Assembly: GCF_018255755.1 (NCBI RefSeq)
Contig: NZ_CP073766.1
Span: 4,958,501-5,022,500 of the forward strand
Source: Chitinophaga sp. HK235
Lineage (GTDB): Bacteria > Bacteroidota > Bacteroidia > Chitinophagales > Chitinophagaceae
Direction of reading: 5' to 3'
Length of the DNA: 64,000 bases
Shown: in pieces, positions 42,152-50,678 of the stretch
How positions within the stretch are numbered: the first letter of the stretch is position 1
How the letters are laid out: each line of letters starts with the position of its first letter
Made by a program: the position numbers and the translations under genes
The notes under the pieces: generated by a model
What the model saw: only the letters and a program-made list of their open reading frames with translations
Told to the model about the DNA's origin: nothing
The model's database searches: none

Positions 42152-43531
42152 ATGAGTAAGATAAGAACCGCTTTTTTTTGCCAGCAATGTGGATACGAAT
42201 CCGCCAAATGGAATGGTAAATGTCCTAGTTGCGGACAATGGAACACCTTCGTGGAAGAAAGAGTCCAGAAAGACATTCCCGGCAAACAACAATATGAATG
42301 GAAAAACAACGACGGCCCCAACGGCCGCACACAGAAAATCATTAACCTCTCTGAAGTTATCACCAACGAAGAAAAACGTTTATTAACTCCCGACAACGAA
42401 TTAAACCGTGTGCTCGGAGGCGGTATTGTAGCCGGTTCACTCGTACTGGTAGGCGGTGAGCCAGGTATCGGCAAATCCACGCTGTTCCTGCAGAATGCCC
42501 TTCAACTGAAAAACACTAAAACACTTTATATCAGCGGTGAAGAAAGTGAACAACAGATAAAAATGCGGGCAGACCGCATCCAGAATTCCAACGAACAGTT
42601 TTATCTGCTCACTGAAACGTCTACACAGACCATCTTCTCCGAAATCAAAAAACTACAGCCTCAGCTGGTGATCGTAGATTCTATTCAGACACTGCATACC
42701 CCCCTGATAGAATCCGCTCCCGGCAGCGTATCCCAGATCAGGGAAACGACCGCCGAGCTGCAACGCTTTGCCAAAGAGAGTAATATCCCCGTCTTTCTCA
42801 TTGGTCATATTACCAAAGATGGTTCCATCGCAGGCCCTAAAGTACTGGAGCACATGGTAGACACCGTATTACAGTTTGAAGGTGACCAGCATTATGCCTA
42901 TCGCATCCTGCGCACCATCAAAAACAGGTTTGGCTCTACCGCCGAACTGGGCATCTATGAAATGACCGGCACGGGGTTAAGACAGGTTACCAACCCTTCT
43001 GAAATACTCATCTCCCAGCGTGACGATCTGCTGAGTGGTGTGGCTATTGCTGCTACCATGGAAGGCCTTCGCCCGTTGCTCGTAGAAGTACAGGCTCTGG
43101 TCACCCAATCCGTATATGGCACGCCGCAACGTACCGCTACCGGCTTTGACCTGCGCCGCCTGCAGCTGCTGCTCGCCGTACTGGAAAAACGTGGTGGCTT
43201 CCATTTCGGCGTAAAAGATGTTTTCCTCAATATCGCCGGTGGCTTACGGGTAGAAGATCCGGCCATTGACCTCGCTGTGCTTTGTGCTTTGCTCTCTTCT
43301 TATGAAGATAACGCCATCGCCAACAAAATATGTTTCGCCGGTGAAGTAGGACTGAGTGGTGAAATACGCGCTGTCAACCGTATCGAACAACGCATTGCAG
43401 AAGCGGAAAAGCTGGGCTTCCATAAAATATTTATCTCCCGTTATAACAAAAAAGGAATCGATCTCAGTAAATTCAACATAGAGGTAATTCCTGTAGGAAG
43501 AGTGGAAGAGGTATATCAACAGCTGTTCTGA
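42152..43531 (+). CDS. radA: DNA repair protein RadA
   Basis: A 459-residue RecA-like branch migration helicase. The zinc finger is Cys 10, 13, 24, 27 (CQQCGYESAKWNGKCPSC); Walker A is GGEPGIGKST (Lys 108); the RadA motif KNRFGST is near residue 258; the C-terminal Lon-like domain is seen in GVKDVFLNIAGGLRVEDPAIDLAVL. Normal length and start. comF follows at 26 bp. Confidence 0.97.
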   Translation: MSKIRTAFFCQQCGYESAKWNGKCPSCGQWNTFVEERVQKDIPGKQQYEWKNNDGPNGRTQKIINLSEVITNEEKRLLTPDNELNRVLGGGIVAGSLVLVGGEPGIGKSTLFLQNALQLKNTKTLYISGEESEQQIKMRADRIQNSNEQFYLLTETSTQTIFSEIKKLQPQLVIVDSIQTLHTPLIESAPGSVSQIRETTAELQRFAKESNIPVFLIGHITKDGSIAGPKVLEHMVDTVLQFEGDQHYAYRILRTIKNRFGSTAELGIYEMTGTGLRQVTNPSEILISQRDDLLSGVAIAATMEGLRPLLVEVQALVTQSVYGTPQRTATGFDLRRLQLLLAVLEKRGGFHFGVKDVFLNIAGGLRVEDPAIDLAVLCALLSSYEDNAIANKICFAGEVGLSGEIRAVNRIEQRIAEAEKLGFHKIFISRYNKKGIDLSKFNIEVIPVGRVEEVYQQLF

Positions 43532-43557
43532 TATTCCATACATATAATACTGACCCA

Positions 43558-44247
43558 ATGTTTACCCGTTTGTTATCCCCTTTGTTACAATTATTTTATC
43601 CGCATTGCTGTGAGATATGTGGTGAGGAGCTGTCTCCGACGGATAACCTGTTGTGTCTGCACTGCCGCGACAACCTCCCTGTTACTAATTTTCACCGCTA
43701 TGAAGGCAATCCGGTAGCGCATATTTTCCGCGGACGCCTGGATATTGCCCATGCCACAGCCGCCTATTACTATAGCCAGTCATCCGGATTGCAGCTGCTG
43801 ATACATCACTTCAAATACCGGCAGCGAAAAGACATTGCTACCTGGCTAGGCACCCAGGCCGGTTATATGTTGCGCGAATGCAGCTGGATAACGGAGATAG
43901 ATATGCTGGTACCGGTGCCACTGTTTCCCCGCAAGGAAAAACAGCGCGGTTACAATCAGGCTACCCTGCTGGCCACTGCTATGGCCGGTGTGATAAACAT
44001 GCCAGTGTTACCGCGGGCATTGGGCAGACTGCAGTATACCGATACACAAACCAGGAAGAGCCGGATCAGCCGCTGGGATAATGTAAAAGATGTATTCAGG
44101 GCAGACCCCGCATTACTAACGGGCAGGCATGTACTTTTAGTAGATGATGTAATCACTACCGGAGCCACTACCGAAGCCGCTGGTCGTGCCTTGCAGGAGG
44201 CAGGCGCAACGGTAAGTATCAGCTGTCTGGCCTGGGCTTTCGGCTAA
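43558..44247 (+). CDS. ComF family protein
   Basis: A 229-residue protein with an N-terminal zinc ribbon (Cys 18, 21, 33, 36: CEIC ... CLHC) and a C-terminal phosphoribosyltransferase fold (HVLLVDDVITTGATTEAAGRAL holds the PRPP motif). ComF proteins help take up DNA in competent bacteria; in Bacteroidota the role is not known. It is co-transcribed with radA. The double-Cys start (CCE) is normal for the family. Confidence 0.9.
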   Translation: MFTRLLSPLLQLFYPHCCEICGEELSPTDNLLCLHCRDNLPVTNFHRYEGNPVAHIFRGRLDIAHATAAYYYSQSSGLQLLIHHFKYRQRKDIATWLGTQAGYMLRECSWITEIDMLVPVPLFPRKEKQRGYNQATLLATAMAGVINMPVLPRALGRLQYTDTQTRKSRISRWDNVKDVFRADPALLTGRHVLLVDDVITTGATTEAAGRALQEAGATVSISCLAWAFG

Positions 44248-44356
44248 CAAAAAGTTAATTCAATTTATCAACAGGGATAATTATCTTTACACCGGCGTTG
44301 ACTGCCACGCGCCATTGCGTTTCAAAAATCTGATTCACCCCTCTAAAAATATTTTT

Positions 44357-44878
44357 ATGTTTAAAGCGGCCTTACTTTCAGTCCTTCTTTTCTTTGCTGG
44401 TCCACGTATCTACGATTTCAAGGTGGATAGCCTTGATGGAAGCAAGATTGACTTCTCCCGCTTCAAAGGCAAAAAAATCATGATTGTCAATACAGCCTCT
44501 CTTTGTGGCAATACCCCACAATATGCAGCGCTGGAAAAAATATACCAGAAATATCAGGGCAAACTTGTGATCATAGGTTTCCCGGCGAACAATTTCGGTT
44601 CGCAGGAACCCGGCAGCAATGCTGAGATCAAAACTTTTTGTACCAAACAGTATGCGGTTACCTTTCCAATGGCCGCCAAGATATCTGTAAAGGGAGATGA
44701 TATCCATCCTCTGTACAAATGGCTGCTGGAAGAAAGCAAGGCCAAACACCTGGAACCTGCCGACGTTAAGTGGAATTTCCAGAAGTATTTGCTGGATGAA
44801 AAGGGAAACCTCGTAGCTGTGTTTTCTCCCAAAACACAACCGGATGCACCTGAAGTAATTGCTGCTATCGAGAAGTAG
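44357..44878 (+). CDS. Glutathione peroxidase family protein (thioredoxin-dependent type)
   Basis: A 173-residue peroxidase with a signal or anchor segment (1-15), so probably periplasmic. The catalytic tetrad is present: Cys 50 in ASLCGNTPQYAAL, Gln in FPANNFGSQEPGS, Trp in VKWNFQKYLLD and the nearby Asn. Bacterial proteins of this kind use Cys, not selenocysteine, and are reduced by thioredoxin. The frame opens at 44315, but the ATG at 44357 precedes the hydrophobic segment and is preferred. Confidence 0.92.
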   Translation: MFKAALLSVLLFFAGPRIYDFKVDSLDGSKIDFSRFKGKKIMIVNTASLCGNTPQYAALEKIYQKYQGKLVIIGFPANNFGSQEPGSNAEIKTFCTKQYAVTFPMAAKISVKGDDIHPLYKWLLEESKAKHLEPADVKWNFQKYLLDEKGNLVAVFSPKTQPDAPEVIAAIEK

Positions 44879-44992
44879 CCATTACTTTTTTTACTCCTTT
44901 TACCAACTTAGTGTAATAAAAAGTTACACGCCTGCGTATATACTTATACGTTAGTGCGCCTGTGTCATTACAACAGTGGATATATATAGTAC

Positions 44993-45541
44993 ATGAGAAA
45001 CCGACATTCCGTAGCCCTGAGGAAAACCGCTATTCCGGTTTTCATGGCATTTGTATTGTGCCTGGCCGCCTGTCAGCAAGACATCGAGACTCCAGTTCTT
45101 TCCTGTCCGGAAATAACTATTACGGGCACCGTACAGAACACCACCCGCCCTATGAACCTTAGCACCAGCACGCTTTTCCGGCAACAGCTGGATAGCGGTG
45201 GTACCAAAGTACTGAGTATGGAAGCGCTGAGCGACAGCTTTAAACTGGTCATCAACCTGGTAGATGGTCCCTATCCGGACGCCACCATTGGTAACGACAG
45301 CCTTAAACTGAAGACCTACGTGTATTCCAAAACAACCCGGCAGCAGAACGGTCTGGTAGTAGCAGCCATCTACAACTCAGGAAGCTATACCTATTTAAAC
45401 ACAGACACCTCCAGCATTACGCTGGACTTCATTAACACCAAACTGAAGAAAGTAAGCGGACACTTCTATTTTGAGGCTTCCGGGCACAAGGTGACCGGCT
45501 CCGGTGTATTCCGGAATGCATGTTATGTGACGTTACATTAA
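44993..45541 (+). CDS. Lipoprotein of unknown function
   Basis: A 182-residue lipoprotein (lipobox LAAC, Cys 27). The mature part is beta-rich (ITITGTVQNTTRPM; LKTYVYSKTTRQQNGLVVAAIY; GHFYFEASGHKVTGSGVFRNACYVTLH). The ending with GSGVFRNACY resembles proteins found in Bacteroidota envelope sets, but I do not recognise a named family. Single gene with a short gap to holB downstream (34 bp). Confidence 0.7.
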   Translation: MRNRHSVALRKTAIPVFMAFVLCLAACQQDIETPVLSCPEITITGTVQNTTRPMNLSTSTLFRQQLDSGGTKVLSMEALSDSFKLVINLVDGPYPDATIGNDSLKLKTYVYSKTTRQQNGLVVAAIYNSGSYTYLNTDTSSITLDFINTKLKKVSGHFYFEASGHKVTGSGVFRNACYVTLH

Positions 45542-45575
45542 TCATGGATTACCCCCTTTTCAGTATCTTGCGACC

Positions 45576-46715
45576 ATGCTTTTCTCTGAAATTATAGGAC
45601 AGGCAGCTGCCCAACAACAACTGATTCAATCCATACAACAGAACCGGCTCAGTCATGCCATGATACTACTGGCGCCTGAAGGGGCCGGCGGACTGCCCTT
45701 GGGGCTGGCCTTTACCCAGTATCTTGTGTGTGAAAACAAACAAGCACAGGATGCCTGCGGTCAATGTCCGGCATGTCTGAAAGCATCCCAACACATACAT
45801 CCCGATATTCATTACTCCTATCCGGTCATTCCCCGGAAACCGGGAGATAAACCTGTCAGCACAGACTATATTTCCGAATGGAGGGAGTTTGTGGCGACTA
45901 ACCCATATGGTAATGCCTATGACTGGCTGCAGTTTATCGGAGCAGAAAACAAACAGGGTAATATTACAGCCAGCGAATGCCAGGACATCATCCGCAAACT
46001 GAACCTCAAAAGTTTTGAAAGCGGCTACAAGATCCTGGTGATGTGGATGCCGGAGTACCTGGGCAACGAAGGCAACCGCTTGCTGAAGCTGATCGAAGAG
46101 CCTCCTGCCAACACGCTCTTTATTCTGATTGCCGAAAATCAGGAACAGATCCTGGCTACCATCCTGTCACGCACACATCTCATCAAAATAAATCCCCTTC
46201 AACGGGATGAAATGGAAAAAGCCCTGATGGAAAGGGCCAAAGTGCCTGCCGCCAGGGCCCGGCAGGTTGCCACTATCACCGCCGGCAATTACCGGGAAGC
46301 GATCTTCCTGCTTCAGAACTCAGACGATGATTATCACGAGCTGCTGCGTAACTGGCTCAACTACCTGTTTACAGGTAACCGGGTAGCGTTGCAGGAATGG
46401 ATAGAAGGAATTTCCAGCGCCAAAACAGGTCGTGAAAATCAGAAACAGTTCCTGCGGTATTTTATCAACCTGCTGGAACATACGCTGCGGTTACGGTACC
46501 TCGACAAGGCACAGCTGGCATTTTCAGATGAAGAGGTGGACTTTGCCACTAAACTTTCAAAGCTGGCCGACCTGGAGCAGACTGCACAGATTGTGGAAAC
46601 ACTGGATAATGCCTATTATCATATTGAGCGGAATGCCAATGCAAAAATGTTATTTCATGCACTGTCTATCAAGCTACAATATATATTCAAAAAGAAACCT
46701 ATACCAGTTCTGTAA
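45576..46715 (+). CDS. holB: DNA polymerase III subunit delta' (HolB-like)
   Basis: A 379-residue clamp-loader AAA+ protein. IIGQAAAQQQLIQSIQQNRLSHAMILLAPEGAGG holds a degenerate Walker A (as expected in delta'), CGQCPAC (two Cys pairs, about 68-74) is the zinc-binding part, and SFESGYKILVMWMPEYLGNEGNRLLKLIEEPPANTLFILIAEN covers Walker B and sensor 1, where the acidic residue is replaced as usual in delta'. Length slightly exceeds E. coli HolB. ricT follows, a pairing typical of Bacteroidota. Confidence 0.92.
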   Translation: MLFSEIIGQAAAQQQLIQSIQQNRLSHAMILLAPEGAGGLPLGLAFTQYLVCENKQAQDACGQCPACLKASQHIHPDIHYSYPVIPRKPGDKPVSTDYISEWREFVATNPYGNAYDWLQFIGAENKQGNITASECQDIIRKLNLKSFESGYKILVMWMPEYLGNEGNRLLKLIEEPPANTLFILIAENQEQILATILSRTHLIKINPLQRDEMEKALMERAKVPAARARQVATITAGNYREAIFLLQNSDDDYHELLRNWLNYLFTGNRVALQEWIEGISSAKTGRENQKQFLRYFINLLEHTLRLRYLDKAQLAFSDEEVDFATKLSKLADLEQTAQIVETLDNAYYHIERNANAKMLFHALSIKLQYIFKKKPIPVL

Positions 46716-46861
46716 TAACCGGAAAGCCGCTCTCCTCTTGTCATGGCATTTCCTTACCTTTGTTAGCTCCGGTCTTTTTGTTTTTCTGCAAGGAAAAGCG
46801 TATTTTAAAGGATTGGAATAACCTGAAATGCTTATTTATAAAATTTAAACTAATTATTAAT

Positions 46862-48337
46862 ATGGCTTGTGCCGGATGTGGTACGGGTGTGGATGGAAAG
46901 CCGTCAGGATGCAAGAGTAATGGAGGATGCAGCACGGGAGGTTGTAACAGACTGAATGTATTTGACTGGCTGTCCAATATTCCACTTGGCGATAGCTTAG
47001 CACCATTTGATATTATAGAAGTGAGTTTCAACAATGGCAGTCGCAAGGACTTCTACCGTAATGTTACCAAACAGCTTTTTGATAAAGGCGAGATGGTGAC
47101 TGTAGAAGGTGTAAGCGGCTTTGATGTTGGCACAGTAAACCTTACGGGCGAACTGGTAAAGCTTCAAATGAAGAAAAAGCGTGCGGAAGACACCCCCGAT
47201 ATCAAAAAAGTTTTACGTCGTTCGAGTAACGACGACCTTCAAAGAATGGCCGATAATAAAGCCCGCGAAAAAGACGCCCTGATAAAATCCAGGGCCATTG
47301 CACGCAACATGGGGCTCGAAATGAAACTGGCCGAAGTGGAGATACAGGCTGATGGCCGTAAAGCCACTTTCTTTTACACAGCAGATGACCGTGTCGATTT
47401 TCGCGAACTCATCAAAGTATATGCTTCTGAATTTCGGGCCAAGGTGGAGATGCGCCAGATAGGCGCCCGCCAGGAAGCCGGAAAAGTAGGTGGCATCGGC
47501 AGCTGCGGCAGGGAACTTTGCTGCGCTACCTGGCTGTCAGACTTTAAAAGCGTTAACACCACTGCCGCCAGATATCAGAACCTGTCTATCAATCAGGCCA
47601 AGTTATCCGGTCAGTGCGGACGCTTGAAATGCTGTCTCAACTACGAACTGGACACCTATCTGGATGCCCTGAAAGAATTCCCGGACGATGTAGATACCAT
47701 CGAAACTGCCGCTGGCGTTGCCAATCTGCAGAAAAGGGACATCTTCAAGAGCCTGATGTGGTATTCCTATGAAGGCAGCAACAAACAATATCCGCTTACT
47801 ATCACCAGGGCAAGGGAAATCCGTCAGCTTAACCGGCAGGGTATAAAACCCGACGAACTCAAACCGGTGGAAGTCATGACTGCCAAACCGAAAGAAGCCG
47901 ACCTTGGCTTTGCCGATGTAGTAGGCCAGATCAGCCTGAAATCGCTGGAAAAAACTGCGCAGAAACGCAAACAAAAAGATAAAGACCGCCAGAAACAACA
48001 AAAACCAGGCGGTGAACAAAAACAACAGGGTGGCGGTCCTAAAACCGAACAAAAGCAGGAACCCAAACAGGCAGCTCAACGTCATGAACGCCACGAGCGC
48101 CATCACCCTGAACGTAAAAACAAACAGGAAGGCCGTGGTAAACAAGGTCCGGGACAGCAGGGCGGTCAGCCAAAACAAGGCCGCGAACAGCAACCCCGGC
48201 AGGAACAAGGCCCAAAACCTTCTCAAAACCAGGGCCAGCAGGGACAAGGCGGGCAAGGCGGACAACCCAAACAAGACCGTCGCCCACCCCGGCATAAACC
48301 AAGGCCCAACCAGCCCAATAACAATAACAAATCTTAA
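46862..48337 (+). CDS. ricT: RicT-like PSP1 domain protein with Cys-rich start and basic repeat tail
   Basis: A 491-residue protein of the PSP1/YaaT family. The core (about 35-320) is well conserved: GLEMKLAEVEIQADGRKATFFYTADDRVDFRELIKVYASEFRAKVEMRQIGARQEA, then GGIGSCGRELCCATWL and GQCGRLKCCLNYELD, the PSP1 cysteine signature. RicT, with RicA and RicF in Bacillus, holds an FeS cluster and helps RNase Y; the Bacteroidota role is not known. The start (MACAGCGTGVDGKPSGCKSNGGCSTGGC, seven Cys in the first 30 residues) is unusual, as is the Gln/Pro/Gly/Lys tail (about 395-491). ATG at 46862 is preferred over the upstream start at 46760 because it precedes the conserved part. Confidence 0.85.
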   Translation: MACAGCGTGVDGKPSGCKSNGGCSTGGCNRLNVFDWLSNIPLGDSLAPFDIIEVSFNNGSRKDFYRNVTKQLFDKGEMVTVEGVSGFDVGTVNLTGELVKLQMKKKRAEDTPDIKKVLRRSSNDDLQRMADNKAREKDALIKSRAIARNMGLEMKLAEVEIQADGRKATFFYTADDRVDFRELIKVYASEFRAKVEMRQIGARQEAGKVGGIGSCGRELCCATWLSDFKSVNTTAARYQNLSINQAKLSGQCGRLKCCLNYELDTYLDALKEFPDDVDTIETAAGVANLQKRDIFKSLMWYSYEGSNKQYPLTITRAREIRQLNRQGIKPDELKPVEVMTAKPKEADLGFADVVGQISLKSLEKTAQKRKQKDKDRQKQQKPGGEQKQQGGGPKTEQKQEPKQAAQRHERHERHHPERKNKQEGRGKQGPGQQGGQPKQGREQQPRQEQGPKPSQNQGQQGQGGQGGQPKQDRRPPRHKPRPNQPNNNNKS

Positions 48338-48342
48338 AAGCA

Positions 48343-48376
48343 TAAAAAAAAGACAACCGTAATGGTTGTCTTTTTT
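48343..48376 (+). terminator. Terminator after ricT
   Basis: AAAAAAAAGACAACC / GGTTGTCTTTTTTT stem with a 5-nt loop. Confidence 0.9.
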
Positions 48377-48402
48377 TGCTTAATTAAGTAGATATATAAA
48401 AT

Positions 48403-48429
48403 AAAAGGCCGCCCAGATGAGGCAGCCTT
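48403..48429 (-). terminator. Terminator of the nucleoid-associated protein gene
   Basis: On the minus strand AAAGGCTGCC ... GGCGGCCTTT followed by TATTTTATAT; one mismatch in a 10-bp stem. About 100 bp after the stop codon. Confidence 0.7.
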
Positions 48430-48527
48430 TGTTAACAATTGGTTTTTGCTTATGAGAAAAACTTAAAAAATATTGTGATCATCTCTCTCACCAATTCAAC
48501 AACACGGCTACCTGTGGCCTCTACCGC

Positions 48528-49580
48528 TTATGTCTCGTTTTCAAACATCAGCTTATAGTAGTTCAGGTTTGTGGCTTCATCGAAACCGCGTTCAATCATT
48601 TCGCGGTTACCATGAATATAAATATGAAAGTTGCGGTCCAGCTTCAGGATACTCTTAAATACCTTCTGTTGTTTCTTCACTGCTGGCGCTGATATTTCAA
48701 ATTCGTCAGGGATCTCCTGCTGATAAGTTTGCTGGTATTCGTTCCTGTATTCCTTAAATGATGCAATCGCGTCGGGATGGCCCAATACCTCCTGTGCAAA
48801 ATCTTCCAGCTGGAACTGCTCTTTCTCCTTAAAATAGGCGGCTGATTTATTTAACAGATCTACCTGGTCTACACGGTCCATTTCATATTCGGTTGGCAGC
48901 TTGTTGTGAATAAACTGTTTGCACATATTCACGGCAGTTTCCGTCTGATGGTAGCTGTCTTCACGGCGCTGCACCTGTAAAAACGCGTCTTTCCAATATA
49001 CTGCTTCCGTTTGTTTGCTGATACTGTCAACTATACTGACCTTATATCCGTTATCCTCTTCTGTATTAAAGATCAGACATCCTTTGTCAAGCTTATTGAT
49101 ATTAATACCATCCTCATAATTTACCTGATAGTTCTCATCAGATAAAAACACTTTCAGATAGGTATCCCGATTTTCCGATTTGAATATGCCAATGGCTGCT
49201 ACTTCCTCCCCATCAACCTGACACTTGCTAAAGTAGGCTATATAAAGCTCTCCCCCCTTAACTTTTGGATGGGTGGAATGTTTATATAGATGTTTGGCGA
49301 TATTAACAGACTGCTCCTGAAATTCATTCTGGTCAGTAAATATACGGCGACAATATTGAAATATTTCATTCAATTGTAAATCTGCCTCATGATAAAACCG
49401 GAAAAACTCCGCTGCATTGGTAAAAGGCTGTATAAAATAAGTAATCAGCAGCTGGGCGATGGTCTCATCTTCCAGCTGTAATGGCGCCTTGGAACAAAGA
49501 AGCGGTTCCTCGTTAGCTGAGTTGCCCACCTTATGGATCGTAAGCTGTGAAAGGTCTTTAAACTCCGAAACGTGAATCAT
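48528..49580 (-). CDS. 37-kDa nucleoid-associated protein (NdpA/YejK family)
   Basis: A 350-residue protein of the NA37 family. It opens with LSQLTIHKVGNSANEEPLLCSKAPLQL, typical of the Bacteroidota branch, contains GGELYIAYFSKCQVDGEEVAAIGIFKSENRDTYLKV and a C-terminal helical part (NFHIYIHGNREMIERGFDEATNLNYYKLMFENET). E. coli YejK associates with DNA; the molecular activity is not known. A perfect promoter box lies five bases before the start codon. Confidence 0.88.
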   Translation of the reverse strand: MIHVSEFKDLSQLTIHKVGNSANEEPLLCSKAPLQLEDETIAQLLITYFIQPFTNAAEFFRFYHEADLQLNEIFQYCRRIFTDQNEFQEQSVNIAKHLYKHSTHPKVKGGELYIAYFSKCQVDGEEVAAIGIFKSENRDTYLKVFLSDENYQVNYEDGININKLDKGCLIFNTEEDNGYKVSIVDSISKQTEAVYWKDAFLQVQRREDSYHQTETAVNMCKQFIHNKLPTEYEMDRVDQVDLLNKSAAYFKEKEQFQLEDFAQEVLGHPDAIASFKEYRNEYQQTYQQEIPDEFEISAPAVKKQQKVFKSILKLDRNFHIYIHGNREMIERGFDEATNLNYYKLMFENET

Positions 49581-49585
49581 GGGCG

Positions 49586-49593
49586 CAAAATTA
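49586..49593 (-). promoter_or_regulatory. Promoter -7 box next to the nucleoid-associated protein start codon
   Basis: TAATTTTG on the minus strand, five bases before the ATG at 49580, implying a nearly leaderless transcript. Confidence 0.6.
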
Positions 49594-49726
49594 AGAAATA
49601 AGTTGACAGTCCCCTAGCCTCTCCATCCCTGAAAAAACACCGCAGTCCACCACCACCCGCTCCCAGGGATATACATTAAAAAATCACTAATTCTTGTTTA
49701 ACTTAACCCTTCAAATATTCTAGCTC

Positions 49727-50596
49727 ATGAAAAAATACCTGTTACTCCTGGCTATGGTGGCCGGTCAGCGCCTCCCTTCTCTGGCCCAATCTGCCCACCC
49801 CCTCTATGAAGCCAGAGACCTGACTGCCGAAAATATGTTCTCTGTCAACATTGAAGGCCCTAACTTTGATAAAGCCGGTAATTTTTATGTTGTCAACTTC
49901 CAGAAAGATGGTACCGTCGGTAAAATCAATACCAAAACCGGCGAGGGCGAAATATTCATCACACTCCCCGAAGGCAGCGTAGCCAATAGCGTCAACTTCA
50001 ACAGCAAAGGTGATATGCTCCTCCCCGACTTCAAAGGACATAACATACTGATCGTCAACATGAAGACGAAAAAAATCAGTGTTTACACCCATTCCGATAA
50101 ATTCAATCAGCCCAATGATCTCTGCATCAATAAAAGAGATCAGATCTTCGCTTCCGACCCGGCATGGGCCAGCAACGGCGGCCAGATCTGGCGCATCGAT
50201 CCCAACCGCCAGCCCGTACTCCTCGAAACCGGTATGGGCACCACCAACGGCATCATACTGAGCCCCGACGAAAAAACACTCTACGTTAACGAAAGCGTAC
50301 AACGTAAAGTCTGGAAATACGATGTTGATAAAGCCGGTAACGTCTCCAATAAAACCCTCTTCACCTCCTTCCCCGACTACGGCCTGGATGGCATGAAATG
50401 CGATGAAGCTGGTAACCTCTACATTGCCCGTTGGGGCAAAGGTGTTATCGCCATATTCTCTCCCAAAGGTGAACTTATCCGCGAAGTTCCCCTCAAAGGC
50501 AAACAATGCAGTAACCTCATCTTTGGCGGCAAAGACCGCAAAACGGTTTATGTGACATTGCAGGATAGAAAATGTGTGGAGATATTTAACCGATAA
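49727..50596 (+). CDS. SMP-30/gluconolactonase-like beta-propeller protein, exported
   Basis: A 289-residue protein with a signal peptide (1-21, ending LAQS). The rest is a six-bladed propeller of the SMP-30/gluconolaconase/LRE type: FNQPNDLCINKRDQIFASDPAW, GGQIWRIDPN, GTTNGIILSPDEKTLYVNES and YGLDGMKCDEAGNLYIARWGKGVIAIFSPKGELI, which are the calcium-site loops of the family. It likely hydrolyses a sugar lactone in the periplasm. It faces the GH gene convergently; the possible link to the neighbouring sugar locus is inference. Confidence 0.85.
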   Translation: MKKYLLLLAMVAGQRLPSLAQSAHPLYEARDLTAENMFSVNIEGPNFDKAGNFYVVNFQKDGTVGKINTKTGEGEIFITLPEGSVANSVNFNSKGDMLLPDFKGHNILIVNMKTKKISVYTHSDKFNQPNDLCINKRDQIFASDPAWASNGGQIWRIDPNRQPVLLETGMGTTNGIILSPDEKTLYVNESVQRKVWKYDVDKAGNVSNKTLFTSFPDYGLDGMKCDEAGNLYIARWGKGVIAIFSPKGELIREVPLKGKQCSNLIFGGKDRKTVYVTLQDRKCVEIFNR

Positions 50597-50641
50597 AAGC
50601 AAAGGGCCCATTGATATGATTCAATGGGCCCTTTGCTTTTA
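50596..50641. terminator. Strong bidirectional terminator between SMP-30 and GH genes
   Basis: Perfect 20-bp stem (AAAAGCAAAGGGCCCATTGA and complement) with a 6-nt loop between convergent genes, with A/T tracts on both sides. Confidence 0.92.
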
Positions 50642-50678
50642 TCTTCGCTCATCAGGAGCATCAAAAAAACAGCATTTA

